In this document: one piece after another, positions 24,370 to 35,142 of the stretch
How positions within the stretch are numbered: the stretch's first letter is position 1
How the letters are laid out: every line of letters starts with the position of its first letter
Assembly: GCF_964275005.1 (NCBI RefSeq)
Contig: NC_092705.1
Location: 17,701,385 to 17,765,384, forward strand
Source of the DNA: Diadema setosum
Taxonomy: Eukaryota > Echinodermata > Echinoidea > Diadematoida > Diadematidae
Reading direction: 5' to 3'
DNA length: 64,000 nucleotides
Made by a program: the position numbers and the translations under genes
The notes under the pieces: model-generated
Seen by the model: the letters and a program-made list of their open reading frames with translations, nothing else
What the model was told of the DNA's origin: nothing
Databases searched by the model: none

Positions 24370-24955
24370 GAAGAAAACCAAAGCCCAAAAGAAATGTGGA
24401 TTGAGTGAAATAGCAACATTATTAGAACACATCAGTGAAAATTTAAGGAAAATCGGGCAATCGATGCAAATGCTATGAATTTTTAACGTTTTGATGTTGG
24501 AACCACTCAATAAGGGAATACTTGAGTTCATGACATCATGACATTGTGTAGGCAACAACATAAAGAAAATATAAAGAAAATAAACATGTTTTCACTTTTA
24601 TTGCGTAATGAAAGAGCATTTGACTAACCGCTTTCAGAAAGTAGGGGAGTGATTACTATAAACACCCTTAACATGAATTATGTCAGTATCAACTAAGTTG
24701 ATGGAATGTGTAATTTTCATGAAAAATGATTTTTTTTTTTTTAATTCTCTTCATATTTTCTTTACTTTGTTGCTGTCCACTAAAGACGTCATGGACTCTA
24801 TTAGTCTCCTTATCTAGTGATTACAGCACCAAAACTATAAAAATGAATAACTTTTGCATCGATTGTCCGATTTTCCTCAAAATTTCACTGATGTGTTATA
24901 CTAATGTTGCTGCGTTCACTCAATCCATAGTGCTCTTTGGGCTTTGGTTTCCTTT
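24370..24955. mobile_element. Foldback repeat with spaced arms
   Basis: Arm 24370-24543 is the reverse complement, with divergence, of 24786-24955. Both contain a block reading TTTGCATCGATTGYCCGATT (plus-strand sense) followed by tttcactgatgtgtt and an actcaatcca word. The arms are about 170 bases with a spacer of about 240. A third, partial copy lies at 55170-55245 beside the truncated LINE. No coding capacity. Confidence 0.7.
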
Positions 24956-24959
24956 CATA

Positions 24960-25235
24960 TCAACCAATCATTACTACCATCATTGCTTTTATTAGATTAC
25001 CATGAAGGACCATATACATCAGTACTATCATTTCACAACTCGATATCATCTTATCATCATCACCACGAATATCACTCGTATTACCATCGTATACATATCA
25101 CCACAATCAATCTATCCTCCACCGCTATCAATATACTTTTTTTTTCATGTCGCAAATCCATCAACAACAACTTCACGAATTCGCTTTCATAGTTTTCATC
25201 ATCATCATCATCATTATCATCAGTCTAAATAAGCA
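24960..25235. repeat. Degenerate (ATC)n-rich segment
   Basis: Interspersed TCATCATCA and ATCACC words culminate in (ATC)n at about 25198-25222. The Ser/His-rich frames are simple-repeat translation. Confidence 0.7.
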
Positions 25236-26040
25236 TTGGGACTGGCAATATATTCCTACTCAATCCCTCCCTTTCATGGCCTAGCGCCCTGTAAATGATG
25301 AAGAGAACCGATTGAATATTAAAACACTTTTTGTTTGTTTGTCTGTTTGTTTGTAAGAACACTAGCCGCATTCACAAGTACAAAATAGCTGGTTACCGAG
25401 CGCGCTCCAAAACTCGAGTTATTGTCAAGTTGTACTCGTAAATTTTATGAAATTTCATGATCAATCATAGAAACAAACACCTGGCATTAACTAGTATCAG
25501 ATTCCCAGGTGGCTTCAAATGTGTACAAAACCATTTGTTGTCGACTGACACCCAAAACAGAAGCCATGCGTGATTTGTTGTCTCGAAGTCGTGCAGTATC
25601 GTACAAATACACACAAAAGTATAGCGTGTTATAAGTGATGAGATATCAGAGCTGTGATAGCAGTTTACCAGTTTGAAGTTTGTCAATATCAGCATAACCA
25701 TATGTCTACTATGCGAGAGAGAGAGAGAGAAAAAAAGAAATCCAACTCACAGCTCCGATTCTCAAGTAATACACATTTGTAGGAGCGACTTGAAACGATC
25801 GTTTTATAACGTGTTGTTATTTGGCACAAAATGATTTCATTTATTAGAGTTTTTGAAAATGGTAGACGATAACCAAATAAAAATCAATTTGCCCGATATT
25901 AGCCACATTTAAGATCTTTTCATTAAGTTGGAGCATCGACTATCAGTTCAGAGTCACAGAGGTTACTTTCGAGTTTTTATAATATGCATTCATTGAAAAC
26001 TGATAACTACACGTTTGAACGATGATAGCACCCATTATTA
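25236..26040. other. No recognisable feature
   Basis: A short (GTTT)n at about 25330-25355 and a (GA)n run at about 25716-25731. Otherwise unique-looking. Confidence 0.5.
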
Positions 26041-26500
26041 TGATTACAGTTCGTTATTCCGAAGAATTATTCCGAAGGTTCGTTAATCCGAAAATAAAAT
26101 AGGGTTCGCTATTCCGAAGGTTTATTAATCCGAAAATGATATAAGGTTCATTATTCCGAAGGTTCGTTACGGACCCTATTTCATTGTCGGATCAACGAAC
26201 CTCCGGAACAACGAACCCTATTTCATTTACGGATTAACGAACCTTCAGAATACCCAACCCTATTTCATTTTCGAATAAACGAGCCTTCGGAATAGCAAAC
26301 CCTATTTAATTTTCGGATTAACGAACCTTCGGAATAACGCCACAAATGTTTGGATTAACGAGCCCTTCTTGATTTTCGGGTTAACGAACCTCTAGGTATA
26401 GGGAATTTGTTTGTTTCGGATTAACGAACCTTCGGAATAGCGAACCTTCGGAATAGCGAACCTTCGGAATATCGAACCTTCGGAATAACGAACAGCACCC
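26041..26500. repeat. TTCCGAAGGTTCGTTAATCC array, block 1
   Basis: The left part repeats GTTCGTTATTCCGAAGGTTC and TTAATCCGAAAATGAAATAG in plus orientation (26044-26170). The rest (26171-26497) carries the same words reverse-complemented. The block is therefore a palindromic array about 450 bases long with a related word at each outer end (cagttcgttattccgaag and cttcggaataacgaacag). Units are degenerate and 35-45 bases long. Confidence 0.85.
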
Positions 26501-26649
26501 CATAAATCTAACCTACCCTACTCCTGCAAATATCCTATAGCCTCATATCTACGTCTAACACATATTCATAGTTGCTCGCACTGTTGTATCACGTTTTTAT
26601 ATAACTTATAAGGGCAAAAATTTGTAATGCTTTATGACATGGTTACTAA

Positions 26650-27000
26650 ACCGAAGGTTCGTTAATCCGAAAATCAAAAAGGGTCCATAAATCCGAACAT
26701 TTTTGGCATTATTCCGAAGGTTAGTTATTCCAAAGGTTCATTTATTCGAAAATAAAATAGGGTTCCTTATTCCGAAGGTTCGTTAATCCGAAATGAAATA
26801 GAGTTCGTTATTCCGAAGGTTCGTTGATCCGACAATGAAATAGGCTTCGTAAAGAACCTTCGGAATGACGAGCTTTGTTTCATTTTCGGATTAACGAACC
26901 TTCGGAATAACGAACCTATCATATTTCATTTTCGGATTAATAAACCTCCGCAATAACGAATCTTCGGAATAACGAACCTTCAGAATAACGAGCTGTAACC
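26650..27000. repeat. TTCCGAAGGTTCGTTAATCC array, block 2
   Basis: Same word family as block 1 with the same head-to-head layout: plus-oriented units at 26653-26850, then reverse-complement units at 26855-26992. About 150 bases of unrelated sequence (26501-26649) separate the blocks. Confidence 0.85.
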
Positions 27001-28690
27001 CAGCAAACACATAACGTTTTCAGAAGTTTCCTAATCGGTTGTTTGTTTGTTTGTTTGGTTGTTGTTTTTTTTAGGTTCCGTACGTCATCGTATGAAATGG
27101 ACATTTTTTAAACATACATACAACGTCAAAGTTGGGACTTAGCATTTACCGCAAAGCACAGGTTTTTGGGGGAAACGTTTTAAAAACGTCAATGGACGTT
27201 ACAAAACGTTTTTATTATGTCTGCTCGTCTTCATCCTTTATAAACGTCTACGGTCTACCAAACGTTTTCATTAGATCTGCTGCATCGACTTCGTCTTTAA
27301 TGAAAGTTTAAAAAAAAAAAGTTTTTATTTGGTCCGCTACGTCCGCCTATTTATGAATATTTAAATGATTTTCTGCAGGTCCTTAAAAATTCCAAAAGGT
27401 TTTTTTATTGGTTTTTTAAACGTCCAAAAAACGTTTTTTATAACGTCCATTTGAAACGTTTTCAATACATGATAAACCTTTCACAAAAAGACGTTCTGAA
27501 AACGTTTTGACAAAACGTCTAAATAACAAACTTGGAACGTTTCAAGAACGTTTAGAAAACGTCCAAATGTTAGCTGGGAACCAAATTTGTATCAGGGTTG
27601 TACCTTGAGGTGCTCACAGGAGCTTTATTAGATCTTAAAATGAAATACTGATTAACCAACCGTCCACGACTTAAAATGACGTCAAAATCACGTCCATTTT
27701 CCTTGTTTAATTTTCGTGAAAAAGGCGTCTTTCAGACGTTTTTCTTGTTTTCTTTACCAATATATATTACGTTAAAAAGTCATGAATTGACGTGTAAACG
27801 ACGTGCTCATGACGTTATTCTGACGTACATCTTGTCTTTAGAATTGTGATTTACACGTCATTAAGACGACTCTATGACCACCAATGACATCCTTGGGACA
27901 ACTTCCATTTGATTAAAAAAAATACGACATATTGGCGTCAGTTTGAAAAATACGACGTATTCACGTCAGTTTAAAACGTTAATGACGTCAAGTATTTTTG
28001 TTTATTTTCGTCTAAAAGACTTTGAATTAGTAATTTACACGTCTTTACGACGTCTTTGTATAACCAGCCAGGCGTCAGAAAGACGCCACAAATATGACGT
28101 CTTTTAGATGTTTATTCCATTTGAGCGTCAGTTTGAGACCTCTAAATGGCGTCTGTTTTCTTTGCAAGACGTCGCAAAACTGACGTAAATTTAACGTCAT
28201 TAATACATCATTAACATGACGTGGTAAATAGTTTGCAAAGCAACGTAGATTTTACTTCACTAATAAGAAGTAAATATGACGTGAATAATAGGTCACAAAG
28301 CTGACTTGAATTTTACGTCTTTAGTACGTCGATGATATGACGTCATAAATGCGTTGCAAAACAAAGTAGGCCTAAATATTACGGTATGCAAGACGTAATT
28401 TAAATAACGCTATGAATGCGTTGCAAAGCAACATAGATTTTATGTCATTAATACGTCTTTATGACGTAAAAACACGTCGCAAAATTGACATAAATTTTAT
28501 GTCATTAAAATGTCACTAATATTGGGTAATAAATATGTCAGAAAACTGACGTAGAATTCATGTCAGGAGGTCCATAACGTGACGTGATAAATTCGTTACA
28601 AAAAGACGTTGAAATCACGTCATTTCCTGGTCATTATCAGACGTGCTACCACTTTGACCAGTTGCGACCTCCGTCTGCTAGCTGGGATGT
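26998..28690. mobile_element. ACGT-word-dense element cluster with CCCAGC termini
   Basis: Terminus-like words occur in inverted relation: CCCAGCAAACACATAACGTT at 26998, its counterpart TTAGCTGGGA at 27571-27580, and CTGCTAGCTGGGA at 28675-28687. From about 27130 to 27555 the sequence is packed with AACGTTT and AAACGTC words. From about 27660 to 28640 it is packed with TGACGTC, ACGTCA and GACGT words at roughly 15-30 base spacing. I read it as one element of about 580 bases (26998-27580) followed by a second, related one whose left end is unclear. No coding capacity is visible. TGACGTCA is also the classical CRE/ATF site, but the spacing fits repeat expansion equally well. Confidence 0.6.
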
Positions 28691-29156
28691 TCATAAAGTT
28701 TGTTCCATTCCTTTCTGACAATTCAACCGCTCACATGACTACAGTGTATAGTATTAGTGCTATTTTTTTTTTTCTCTCAGCCAATTTCTGTGCATTTTCT
28801 GCATTCATCCTATACTGCATCCAGGCTATAGGAATCAACAACTTTTGCTAAGCTGAGATACAACGTCGAACGTTTAAATAGATGAATTCACAGGTCTGTG
28901 TGTGAAACCTAAAGGGGACGTTCACCCTAAAAGATAACTTGTTCTTTAAAGACAAAACTGACAATAATAAGAACATATGATTGTCTAAAGTTTGAATAAA
29001 ACTTTCTTAAGGAAGGTATCATTCTAATTTTCAACAAATTATAATCGATCAAGAAAATCAAGAAATCTATGACGTTTCCAGCGACTTCCTATACATGAGA
29101 ATAGAAAAGAAAGTACATGTATGCAAAATATAACATTCTTTAACTTAAAAGCATAA
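28691..29156. other. No clear feature
   Basis: Includes aaaggggacgttcacc at about 28911, a word that often opens short TIR elements, but no matching right end was found. Confidence 0.4.
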
Positions 29157-29468
29157 TTTACCATTTGCAGATGAAACTAAAACCCAGCATTGTGCTTAGA
29201 AATAATTCTAAAATGTGCGCCGTATGGATAGAAACAACCAATATAAATATTTGAACCATTATCATCGATGTTGAATATCGTTAGATATACAAAATGTGAA
29301 CAATAGTTTTAATAAAAATGTTTCCAGATTAAACCGTCTACAGTATAGTACAGTTATGGTTTAATAAGAAAAACCGTGATATCTCCTTATATTGTATGCT
29401 TTATTGAAAACATTTTATATGGTAGGATGTTTTGTGATACAACTGACCTACACATAATATGCATCATA
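29157..29468 (+). repeat. Dispersed repeat, copy 1
   Basis: About 310 bases, from taccatttgcagatgaaact through the gtgatacaactgac region. An inverted copy lies at 56738-57046. Shared words include acaaaatgtgaacaatagtt, aaccgtctacagt and tatggtaggatgttttgtga. Divergence is moderate. The 117-codon open frame at 29376-29729 overlaps it and is not a recognised gene. Confidence 0.7.
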
Positions 29469-31395
29469 AGTAATAATCTTGAACATTTTTTGAATCACTG
29501 CATCCTCTCAGTAATCACTCCAAATATTTTACAAATATCCTCTGTGATGACAGTTTTATTACTTCATCAAAACATCACGGAAAATACAATTCAAATAAAT
29601 TTCTCAATGATATGTCTAAAAATGCCTATACGAAGGAGAAATTATCAAAATACTCTTAAATGCATGGTTAAATTAAGTAACGAGCGCATCAAAACACCAC
29701 TTTCCTGCGGGGGGGGGGGGGCAGAATGAATTTTTGAACACTGTGTAGGTGATCAATAATTTCTAGTGGAGTCAACATCTTCTTGGTTTCGAGCCAATGT
29801 TGGCTCAACCTTATACATATAGTTATGTTGGGCCACGGCGAACAAACCATTCATGTAAACGCCTCATGGATGTTGGCACAATTTTTCACTTAATATTATC
29901 AATCCTTTTAACATCTTAATAGGGTTCACACCCATAAAATTTTCCCCATAGGGATGTGTGTTAAAAATCAAACTTTAAAAAAATCTGTAAAATAACTCAT
30001 ACAAATGGCCTCTTTCATATCGCATGTCAAAATAAAGTAAGATGTGCCCTTTCACTCACTAAAATATCAAGGGGGGTTATTCTGCTCAAACTCTGTCAAA
30101 AGGTCGGCAAAGTCAGACTACGTGTCTTTTTAACTAAAAAAAAAGCTCAGATTTTCTGTGCGTGCGCCGAGTTAAATTAGTCCCTTTATATTCCACAAGG
30201 AAAAGCTATCACCTGCCAAGCAGAATATATTTTGTAGAGGAATTCACATTTATCAACTTGAGCTAAAAACTTTTCTTCTACCTTCATTTCCTGATTTTTT
30301 ATGATTTTTTTTTTCTGAATTAATTTTGGTATCTTTGGTACGAATTTGTGATCAGGCCGGGAAGAATCCATTATACAGTATTTACGGGTGTGAGGCCAAT
30401 ACCGTAGATCAAACATTTAAACAATCGATTTCATGTCATACAAATGCGATCCTAGCGATCCTACACTAACCCCATGTCAAAGAAATGCGATCCTACACTA
30501 ACCCTTCACAAACACCTGTTAACGCCATCCTAACACGTGAATAGCAAATTAAGATTATACAGTATAGCTGTTGTAAAACAAACATACAAAAAGGAATCAT
30601 ATGGATGCAAATGCATTATTTCTTTTCCCCTCACGGCCTATGTACACATCAATACATCATGCAGCACTAACTCCCCCCCCCCCATAAAAAATATTGAAAA
30701 AAAAAATTATTCGTGGCTTGTCAACGGACACCACCTGACGTTAACTCCACTTTTAAAATCGCCGCGGTTAATGTGTAAAAGTAAGACAGCCCATAAATAA
30801 TCTCAAAACAAAGTGATCGCTGTCAGTGAAAGTAACCAGTGATGTGAACTTTGATTGAAAAAGGCACCCTTTCGTTTCTATCTGCCTAATACCAAGGAGG
30901 TTACCTCCCTGCTAATACCAGCGAGGTGAGTCACCTCCCTGCTGATGTTGTACACGTATACTGACTGCTGAGTTTTGTAAATGACGACTTGCTAAACGAC
31001 TTGCCCGTGTGAAACATCTTCGAATAATGCTCCAATTTACCATAATACGTCTTGTGTCCGCGCTGCGAGCAGAACAATACACCAAACACTCTTTTTAATG
31101 ATATTTTTTATGAGAGATTTCGATATCAGGCCCATGTTTACAATGAAATTATGTAATTTCAACAAAAATAAGCAGCTGAATTCTCATCTCTTGTGCTCCT
31201 AAATCATATTTCTCTTAACATACAATACAATATAGGCCTACATATACAAATCGTACCATGCATAAAACATTTGCATAGAATTCTGCATGAATCTCAGAAA
31301 AAGATTTCTGATTTAATACTATAGTAACTTAATCAGGCCAATCCATATCTGCCTTACGGAAACACTTGTGCTGCTGAATCACCTTCTTTTTTTAA
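29469..31395. other. No recognisable gene
   Basis: A G run at about 29709-29720, two copies of aaatgcgatcctacactaac at about 30441-30500, and a C run near 30673. Open frames have no motif. Confidence 0.5.
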
Positions 31396-31398
31396 CAC

Positions 31399-31445
31399 TA
31401 AAACACACACGCACTCACACACACACACATACACACACACACAAA
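31399..31445. repeat. (CA)n microsatellite
   Basis: Imperfect CA dinucleotides. It corresponds to the GT tract at the end of dispersed-repeat copy A, in inverse orientation. Confidence 0.9.
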
Positions 31446-31698
31446 CCCGTTGTTATGTTTATGTTTGAAAGGCGACGTGCCATTCTCACATTCTAATCTT
31501 ATTCTGTGGTTAGCAGACAACCATGCCTATGGTACATGACTGTGAATACAGCAGTACAAACTCAATGTAACTGCCCAAGTCTATGTAGTATGCGGAAGTC
31601 CACGCACATGCGTACAAAAACCAACTTGTACACTGATAGTCTTTGCGCAAGGGACACAATTGGCAATTTCGACGCATTAGGGTTACGGGGAAAAAAAA
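31437..31698 (-). repeat. Dispersed repeat flank, copy B
   Basis: Reverse-complement copy of 23365-23608. It runs from the CA tract through cacaattggcaatttcgacg to the A run before the minisatellite. The order microsatellite, flank, minisatellite is the same as in copy A once inverted. Confidence 0.75.
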
Positions 31699-31786
31699 TC
31701 TCCCCCCGGAGGACCACTCCCCCGGAGGAGCACTCCCCCGGAGGACAACTCCCACCTGACAACTGCCCCGGGGACGTCTCCCGGGG
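31699..31786. repeat. GC-rich minisatellite, copy B
   Basis: About six CCCCCGGAGGAC-type units with the same acaactcccacctgacaact variant as copy A. Taking the common flank as reference, the array here runs in the opposite orientation to that in copy A. Confidence 0.8.
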
Positions 31787-31879
31787 TAAAATCCTATACT
31801 GAACAGAGATTTTTTGTGTGTGTGTCCTTGAAATTAAAACTCAATTCATCTGTGTACAGACATTATTCTTTTAATATAA

Positions 31880-31957
31880 CGTCGGCCTCATGCCAATAGG
31901 GCCCTAACAGTGTACAAAGTCTATGGTGTTAAGGCCCTTTTCGCATGAGGCCGACGA
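31880..31957. repeat. Compact inverted repeat (hairpin)
   Basis: GTCGGCCTCATGC followed by an AGGGCC..TAACA word on the left is matched by TGTTAAGGCCCT and GCATGAGGCCGAC on the right. Arms are about 30 bases with a loop of about 15. It could be a small MITE or the tip of one. No host RNA family is recognised. Confidence 0.7.
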
Positions 31958-33180
31958 CCTAAAGCCTGTTTAAAATTGGCGTTACCGTTAATACACGACA
32001 ATCTTTATAGCAAAGTTTTTGAAATCTCAGCACAAAGTTTAACCATTATACACGCTACATGTAATGTCGAAAAAAGTAGAAGCGCAGGTCCATTTTATTA
32101 CTGAAAGTGACTGAAGAGTTAAACACATTGGCGGAAATACGCTTTTGAGGGGAAATGGAGTTTATTCCTTAGCATGTACCTGTTTTTCTTTAATGGTTTT
32201 CTTTTTCTTTTTTGCAATTCATGATTTTGATAAGGAATGTGTTAATAGTGTACCTTATAAATGTGGTTGTGAGTTTTATCTTAGATTCTTATGATATAGT
32301 TAATATCCTGTGTGTCACTATCAGTAATGTTATTTTGCTATTTTCGTTTATGTTGACTGTGAATTTGTCTGAACATCATTTACAATTCTTAATGTCGAAA
32401 AATAATCGACAGAAAAAAATATGAATATTTTGTTCCTGAAGAGACTTGAACGTGTAAAATGCTAATATCTTCCAACAGCGCTGGGAAAGCACACCCGCAC
32501 GGCCAACATATATCTCTCAGCCACAAAGATGGAATAATTCGAGTTTACTAAAAAAAAAAAAAAAAAACTTCGTTGAAAAACGAATTTTGTTCAACACGAC
32601 TTTATTTGATAACGTTTGAACATTGAAAACAACTTTAGAACATGGAAAACAAACAAAAAGCAAACTAAATATAACAATATGATTATGTTACTCTGAATTA
32701 TCAAGTCATACATTTTTTATTAATATAACATGTGATATCTGGCCTAAATAGATCGAACCATTTGTCAAGACTTGTGGTAATCATGCACCAATCAAAAGTA
32801 TCAGCCTGAGGGTTAAAAATAGGAATAATCCTTGGATCAATCATGAACTCATTGTTGCCATGTATGAACGTGATTTCTTAGCGTAAAGCAATTAATGATG
32901 CACCTTTCCTCCAGAAATAAAAGCAAACAAATGTGGTGACAAGCGCTACCCGTTAGGCAAACACCGATTATTATTTCGCTACATTGGACCATTTAACTTC
33001 TTTAGCTCCACTGGAAGTGTTTTAAAAAGTCCATTTTATGTTCAATAGGCCTATAAAATATGGGGTTAAAATGTAAGGAAATAAATAAGGCTCTGTACAT
33101 GTACTTCGGATTCACTGGTCCCTTCTCTTATAACCAGATATAGGACTACTACTTAAAGTAAATAAATGGGGATTTTATTG
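31958..33180. other. No recognisable feature
   Basis: AT-rich, with an A run at about 32550-32567. No supported exon. Confidence 0.5.
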
Positions 33181-33187
33181 CATAATT

Positions 33188-33339
33188 AACCTGAATCTTG
33201 GCATTGCACTCGTTCTTTCGGCGTAATTCGCATTCGAATCCCTCCCAACCACCTGCAAGGTCACATTTTTTACGTATATGTAACCATTGAGCGCAAGTTT
33301 CCGCCCTCCTCGCTGGGCTGTGATCCACTCCACGGCTTT
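33188..33339 (-). pseudogene. FLYWCH-type zinc-finger fragment, frameshifted
   Basis: Reading the minus strand, one frame gives VEWITAQRGGRKLALNGYIYV. A shift of frame at the next codons then gives KKCDLAGGWEGFECELRRK followed by NECNAKIQV. Joined, the order rGGrkL..nGyiY ... C ... g..feCe.RRk..CnAki matches the FLYWCH fold (aromatic residues, then Cys-x-Cys spacing). The frame change lies in an A run (acgtaaaaaatg), so it is either a disabling indel or a sequence error. The terminal His pair of the finger is not evident. FLYWCH domains in invertebrates are often the N-terminal part of MULE-type transposases, so this may be transposon debris. The family call is fairly strong and the host-versus-transposon origin is inference. 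Confidence 0.6.
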
Positions 33340-33421
33340 GGCTGGCTTCAAGGTCCCACGAGGAGGGACGAGATGAATGCACGATAGGCCTAGGCTTGCA
33401 TGCAACGAAGAACAACGTCAG

Positions 33422-33576
33422 CACTGGCGGATCCAGGATTTCTAAAAAGGGGGGCCGAAAATTCGGCCGAATTTTTTTGATGACTAAATTTGCGTGATGA
33501 CTTTAAAAAAAAAGTCATCAGACAGAAAAAAGGGGGGCGGCCGATTCGCCCCCCCCCCCCCCTAGAGCCGCCACTG
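33422..33576. mobile_element. Short TIR element (hAT-like MITE candidate)
   Basis: The left end reads CACTGGCGGATCCAGG. The right end, reverse-complemented, reads CAGTGGCGGCTCTAGG. The interior is AT-rich with G and C runs near the ends (GGGGGG at 33449-33455 and a C run at about 33549-33562). Its termini resemble those at 13214-13570. Total length about 155 bases, with no coding capacity. Confidence 0.6.
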
Positions 33577-33692
33577 GTCATTGCTGTCTTCGGCTATTCC
33601 CGCAAAAACGCGTGCCTAGCAATGGCGGCATCATGGAGGAGGGGGCTGTGCATAGCCCCCCCCCCCCCCCCCCACCCGTCAGAATGATTTTT
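33577..33692. other. Short unique segment with poly-C
   Basis: Contains a C run at about 33657-33676. Nothing else seen. Confidence 0.5.
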
Positions 33693-34204
33693 GGCTCACC
33701 CGAGCCGAAGGCTCAAGTGAACTATTGCCATCGCTTTTTGTCCGTCGTCCATCGTCCGTCGTGCGTCGTGCGTCGTGCGTTTCATGTGGTCCCCACAGGG
33801 GGCCGGGGGTAATAGCCACCCCCTTAAAATGAGAAATTTTTTTCTCTAGACCCAAAAGCATTACAGTCAAGATATGTTTTACGTAGATACCTTATAGATA
33901 AAGAATATATGCTGCTCACGGCAATTCCTAGGAGAACCCCCTTGGGGAACGGGGCCACTAAAGATGGGTGAAAGTGGGGGGAGGGGGTGAATTCCATTTT
34001 CATCTTCTACAGAACCAGTGTGTAATAGATTTCACCCCAAGTTGGTGGGAATCATTCTTATGGGATAGGAACCCAAAGTCAGTTTTATTGGGTATGTGGC
34101 CCAAGGTGGGGGGGGGGGGGGGGCTCTTCCTAGAAGAATGGAGAAGTGGCTTTAATTTACAGGGAAATTGCGTCAGATGTGGTGACTGAGATACTCGGGT
34201 GAGC
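33693..34204. mobile_element. GGCTCACCCGAG TIR element
   Basis: GGCTCACCCGAG at 33693-33704 is matched inverted by CTCGGGTGAGC at 34194-34204, giving a 512-base unit. Close to the left end is a run of tccgtcgtccatcgtccgtc and cgtcgtgcgt words, a layout I recall from an abundant short repeat of marine invertebrates. Interior G runs (34109-34123) and short frames show no coding potential. Confidence 0.6.
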
Positions 34205-34998
34205 GTCTAGCTCCCCCCCCCCCTCCTCCGAGCTCTTGTTTTCTTTCTACACCAATTTGAAATGAATATCAACGTGCAATAAACTCGGATATAATAAAGC
34301 GAGAACGAGCAAGTTTGGACTGCAAAAAAAAAAAAAAAAAAATCAAGCTCGCTCGCTCCATCGCTCCCACAATGACTTTTATTTTGTTGACTTTGGTTCC
34401 TTGCCGGCCATCAGTTATTCATAACGTAATATCATAATAAATAGAAGGAAAGTTTACCCATTATTACATGTCTCAAAGACACAAAGACACATATGCGATA
34501 ACATTCAAACCTAAATTGTATAAAAGTCTTCAAAAGAACGCATGGTTTGTGGAACATATCACCCTCCTCTAGATGTAAAAGGAAGGAAGAAACTTATTTC
34601 AGAAATATAACATCACAGTGACGTTCCTATTGTGTGATATATTTTTTTCACGTTGACAGTTTTTGTTAATGGGTTTTATATTTTTCCAGACTGGAAATGA
34701 TAAGACATAATATATGATTGCTAAAAGCGCATTAATAAGATAGACAGCTGACGGGAATTTGGGAATCAAGGGACGAGGTGACCCCTTAGTTTTACAGAAT
34801 AATGATGCCGAACCTCTATTTTTGCATTATTTCTGAAATAAATTTCCGCGTACTTAGCCGAAGCTCAATAATGTGATTATTAAAATGAATGAATGAACAA
34901 ATGAATAGATGAATTAAGCTACGTTCTCACAAACTTAAAGTTAACTCTGTCACTCTTGAAAGATCAGCGTCAACAGGTCCTCACAGAACTCTTTCTGT
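34205..34998. other. No recognisable gene
   Basis: C run at about 34213-34222, A run at about 34325-34342, otherwise unique-looking. Confidence 0.5.
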
Positions 34999-35142
34999 GG
35001 TAGTCCTCCTGGGGAGACATCCTCCGGGGGAGTAGTCCTCCGAGGGAGTTGTCAGGTGGGATTAGTCCCCGGGGGAGTTGTCCTCCGGGGGAGTTGTCAG
35101 GTGGGAGTAGTCCCCGGGGGGTTGTCCTCCGGGGGAGCAGTC
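34999..35142. repeat. GC-rich minisatellite, copy C
   Basis: Repeats of GTCCTCCGGGGGAGT with the variant gttgtcaggtgggagtagtc, the reverse complement of the units in copy B. The array ends within one base of the stop codon of the RecQ-like remnant. Confidence 0.85.
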
